This document shows, one piece after another, positions 63,316-64,000 of a stretch of 64,000 bases of DNA; position 1 is the first letter of the stretch, and the number at the start of each line of letters is the position of its first letter. The stretch is taken from positions 705,761 through 769,760 of the forward strand of contig NW_004454175.1 of the NCBI RefSeq assembly GCF_000283155.1, written 5' to 3'. A program made the translations under genes and the position numbers. The stretch comes from Ceratotherium simum simum (lineage: Eukaryota; Chordata; Mammalia; Perissodactyla; Rhinocerotidae). Below the pieces are notes generated by a model, which ran no database searches, had not been told where the DNA came from, and worked only from the letters and a program-made list of their open reading frames with translations.

Positions 63316-64000
63316 TGGCACTGCTCCTAAGCCGCCTGGACAAGCTATTCCCCTTATAAATGTTCTGCACATTCTATAGCAAGCCCTACTTTCCAATCGT
63401 GGGGAAGGACACATACATTGAGTCGCACAGACCCAGAACTCCTCGAGGAGGTGCCTTCTACCTCAAGAAACACCACCTTCTTCTGGCCCGCCTCAGCACA
63501 ACACACCTGCTCTTTCCAAGCAGGTTCATGGGCATTCTGAGAAGACAATTGCTGGTAATCCCTGTGCAGCCAGGACTCAGTTCCAGGACACTCCCCCCAG
63601 CAAGCTCATGCCCAGACACCAGCTCCCTCAGGGAACTATCCTGTCCTTGGCTGGCCTCCTGGCTCCTCTCCAGCCCACTCACTGAATTCAATTCATAGCC
63701 CGTTTTTCTAAAAAGCAGACTCAGACTTGCCTCAGGACCTATCAGAGATGCTACTTTCTCCCTCTGTTCATAACCAAACACTCATATTTCTGCATTTCTT
63801 TCTCCTCTACCATAGAAGGAATCAGCTGCTTTCCACTGAGAGCCAGAAGCCAAAATCGAAAATGCAGTCCCGAGGTCATAAGGGTGATCTCATGTATTGA
63901 ACTATCTATTCCAACTCAGGCAATTCCTGTGCAGATGCTTCCAGCTAAAACTCTTCCGCGCTCCACTTCTGAGTTTCCAGGGTTTCCTTGTCTGTCAGTT
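63316..64000. other. Non-coding stretch to window end
   Basis: The plus frame 63360-63698 and minus frame 63458-63781 occupy the same DNA on opposite strands, and neither has splice or promoter evidence. No named repeat. Confidence 0.45.

Overview
The window is mammalian nuclear DNA, most likely from a perissodactyl (horse, donkey, rhinoceros or tapir). The pointer is a set of tRNA-derived SINEs of the ERE type, with the GGCCGGCCCCGTGGC head, box-B-like GGTTCG and A-rich tail, at 1-61, 27282-27526, 48535-48771, 50238-50443 and, more degenerate, 57980-58174. The background is typical placental sequence: AT-rich, CpG-poor, full of L1, L2, MIR, MER5-type and MaLR/ERV LTR fragments. I see no CpG island, rRNA, true tRNA, CRISPR array or prokaryotic-style gene. 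Nearly all long open frames are chance or repeat-derived.

The only real protein-coding signal I can support is a scatter of short exons, all on the minus strand and defined by splice sites. The best is 16467-16723, whose 85 codons resemble the tail of axonemal dynein heavy chains (the YxYLWxxDxxEFM segment and a closing FKxQ). Others with good acceptors, donors and a single open frame are 4996-5099, 23514-23600, 24737-24805, 44840-45045 and 47351-47387. Four exons, 52641-52685, 49429-49472, 47351-47387 and 44840-45045, join in phase from high to low coordinate into one extracellular-looking, beta-rich protein segment that I cannot name. I cannot show that this upstream group and the dynein-like exon belong to one gene. 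Two neighbouring minus-strand genes are equally possible. Intron sequence fills the rest.

Layout: 1-9.7 kb is mostly unique sequence, with a 44-bp tandem duplication, a conserved-looking repeat-free stretch (3960-4920), exon 4996-5099 and an env-like open frame at about 8 kb. 9.7-15.5 kb holds L1, L2, MER5, MIR and an MLT2-type LTR. 16-25.3 kb holds the dynein-like exon, an ERV LTR, nested L2/MIR, MLT1-type LTRs and several candidate exons. 25.6-44.6 kb is dense in old repeats with nested insertions (ERE in MLT1, MLT1 in L1). 44.8-52.7 kb holds the upstream exon group, an L1 split by an LTR and two EREs. 54-63.3 kb is repeat-rich: L1 tails, L2, a second copy of the ERV LTR, MER5 with an inserted ERE, and two abutting 5'-truncated L1s.

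I found no convincing previously undescribed biological system. The most useful leads are the hidden minus-strand exons, the two recent-looking small duplications and the layered insertions. Repeat family names come from remembered consensus sequences, not a search, and repeat edges are accurate to roughly 10-30 bases.
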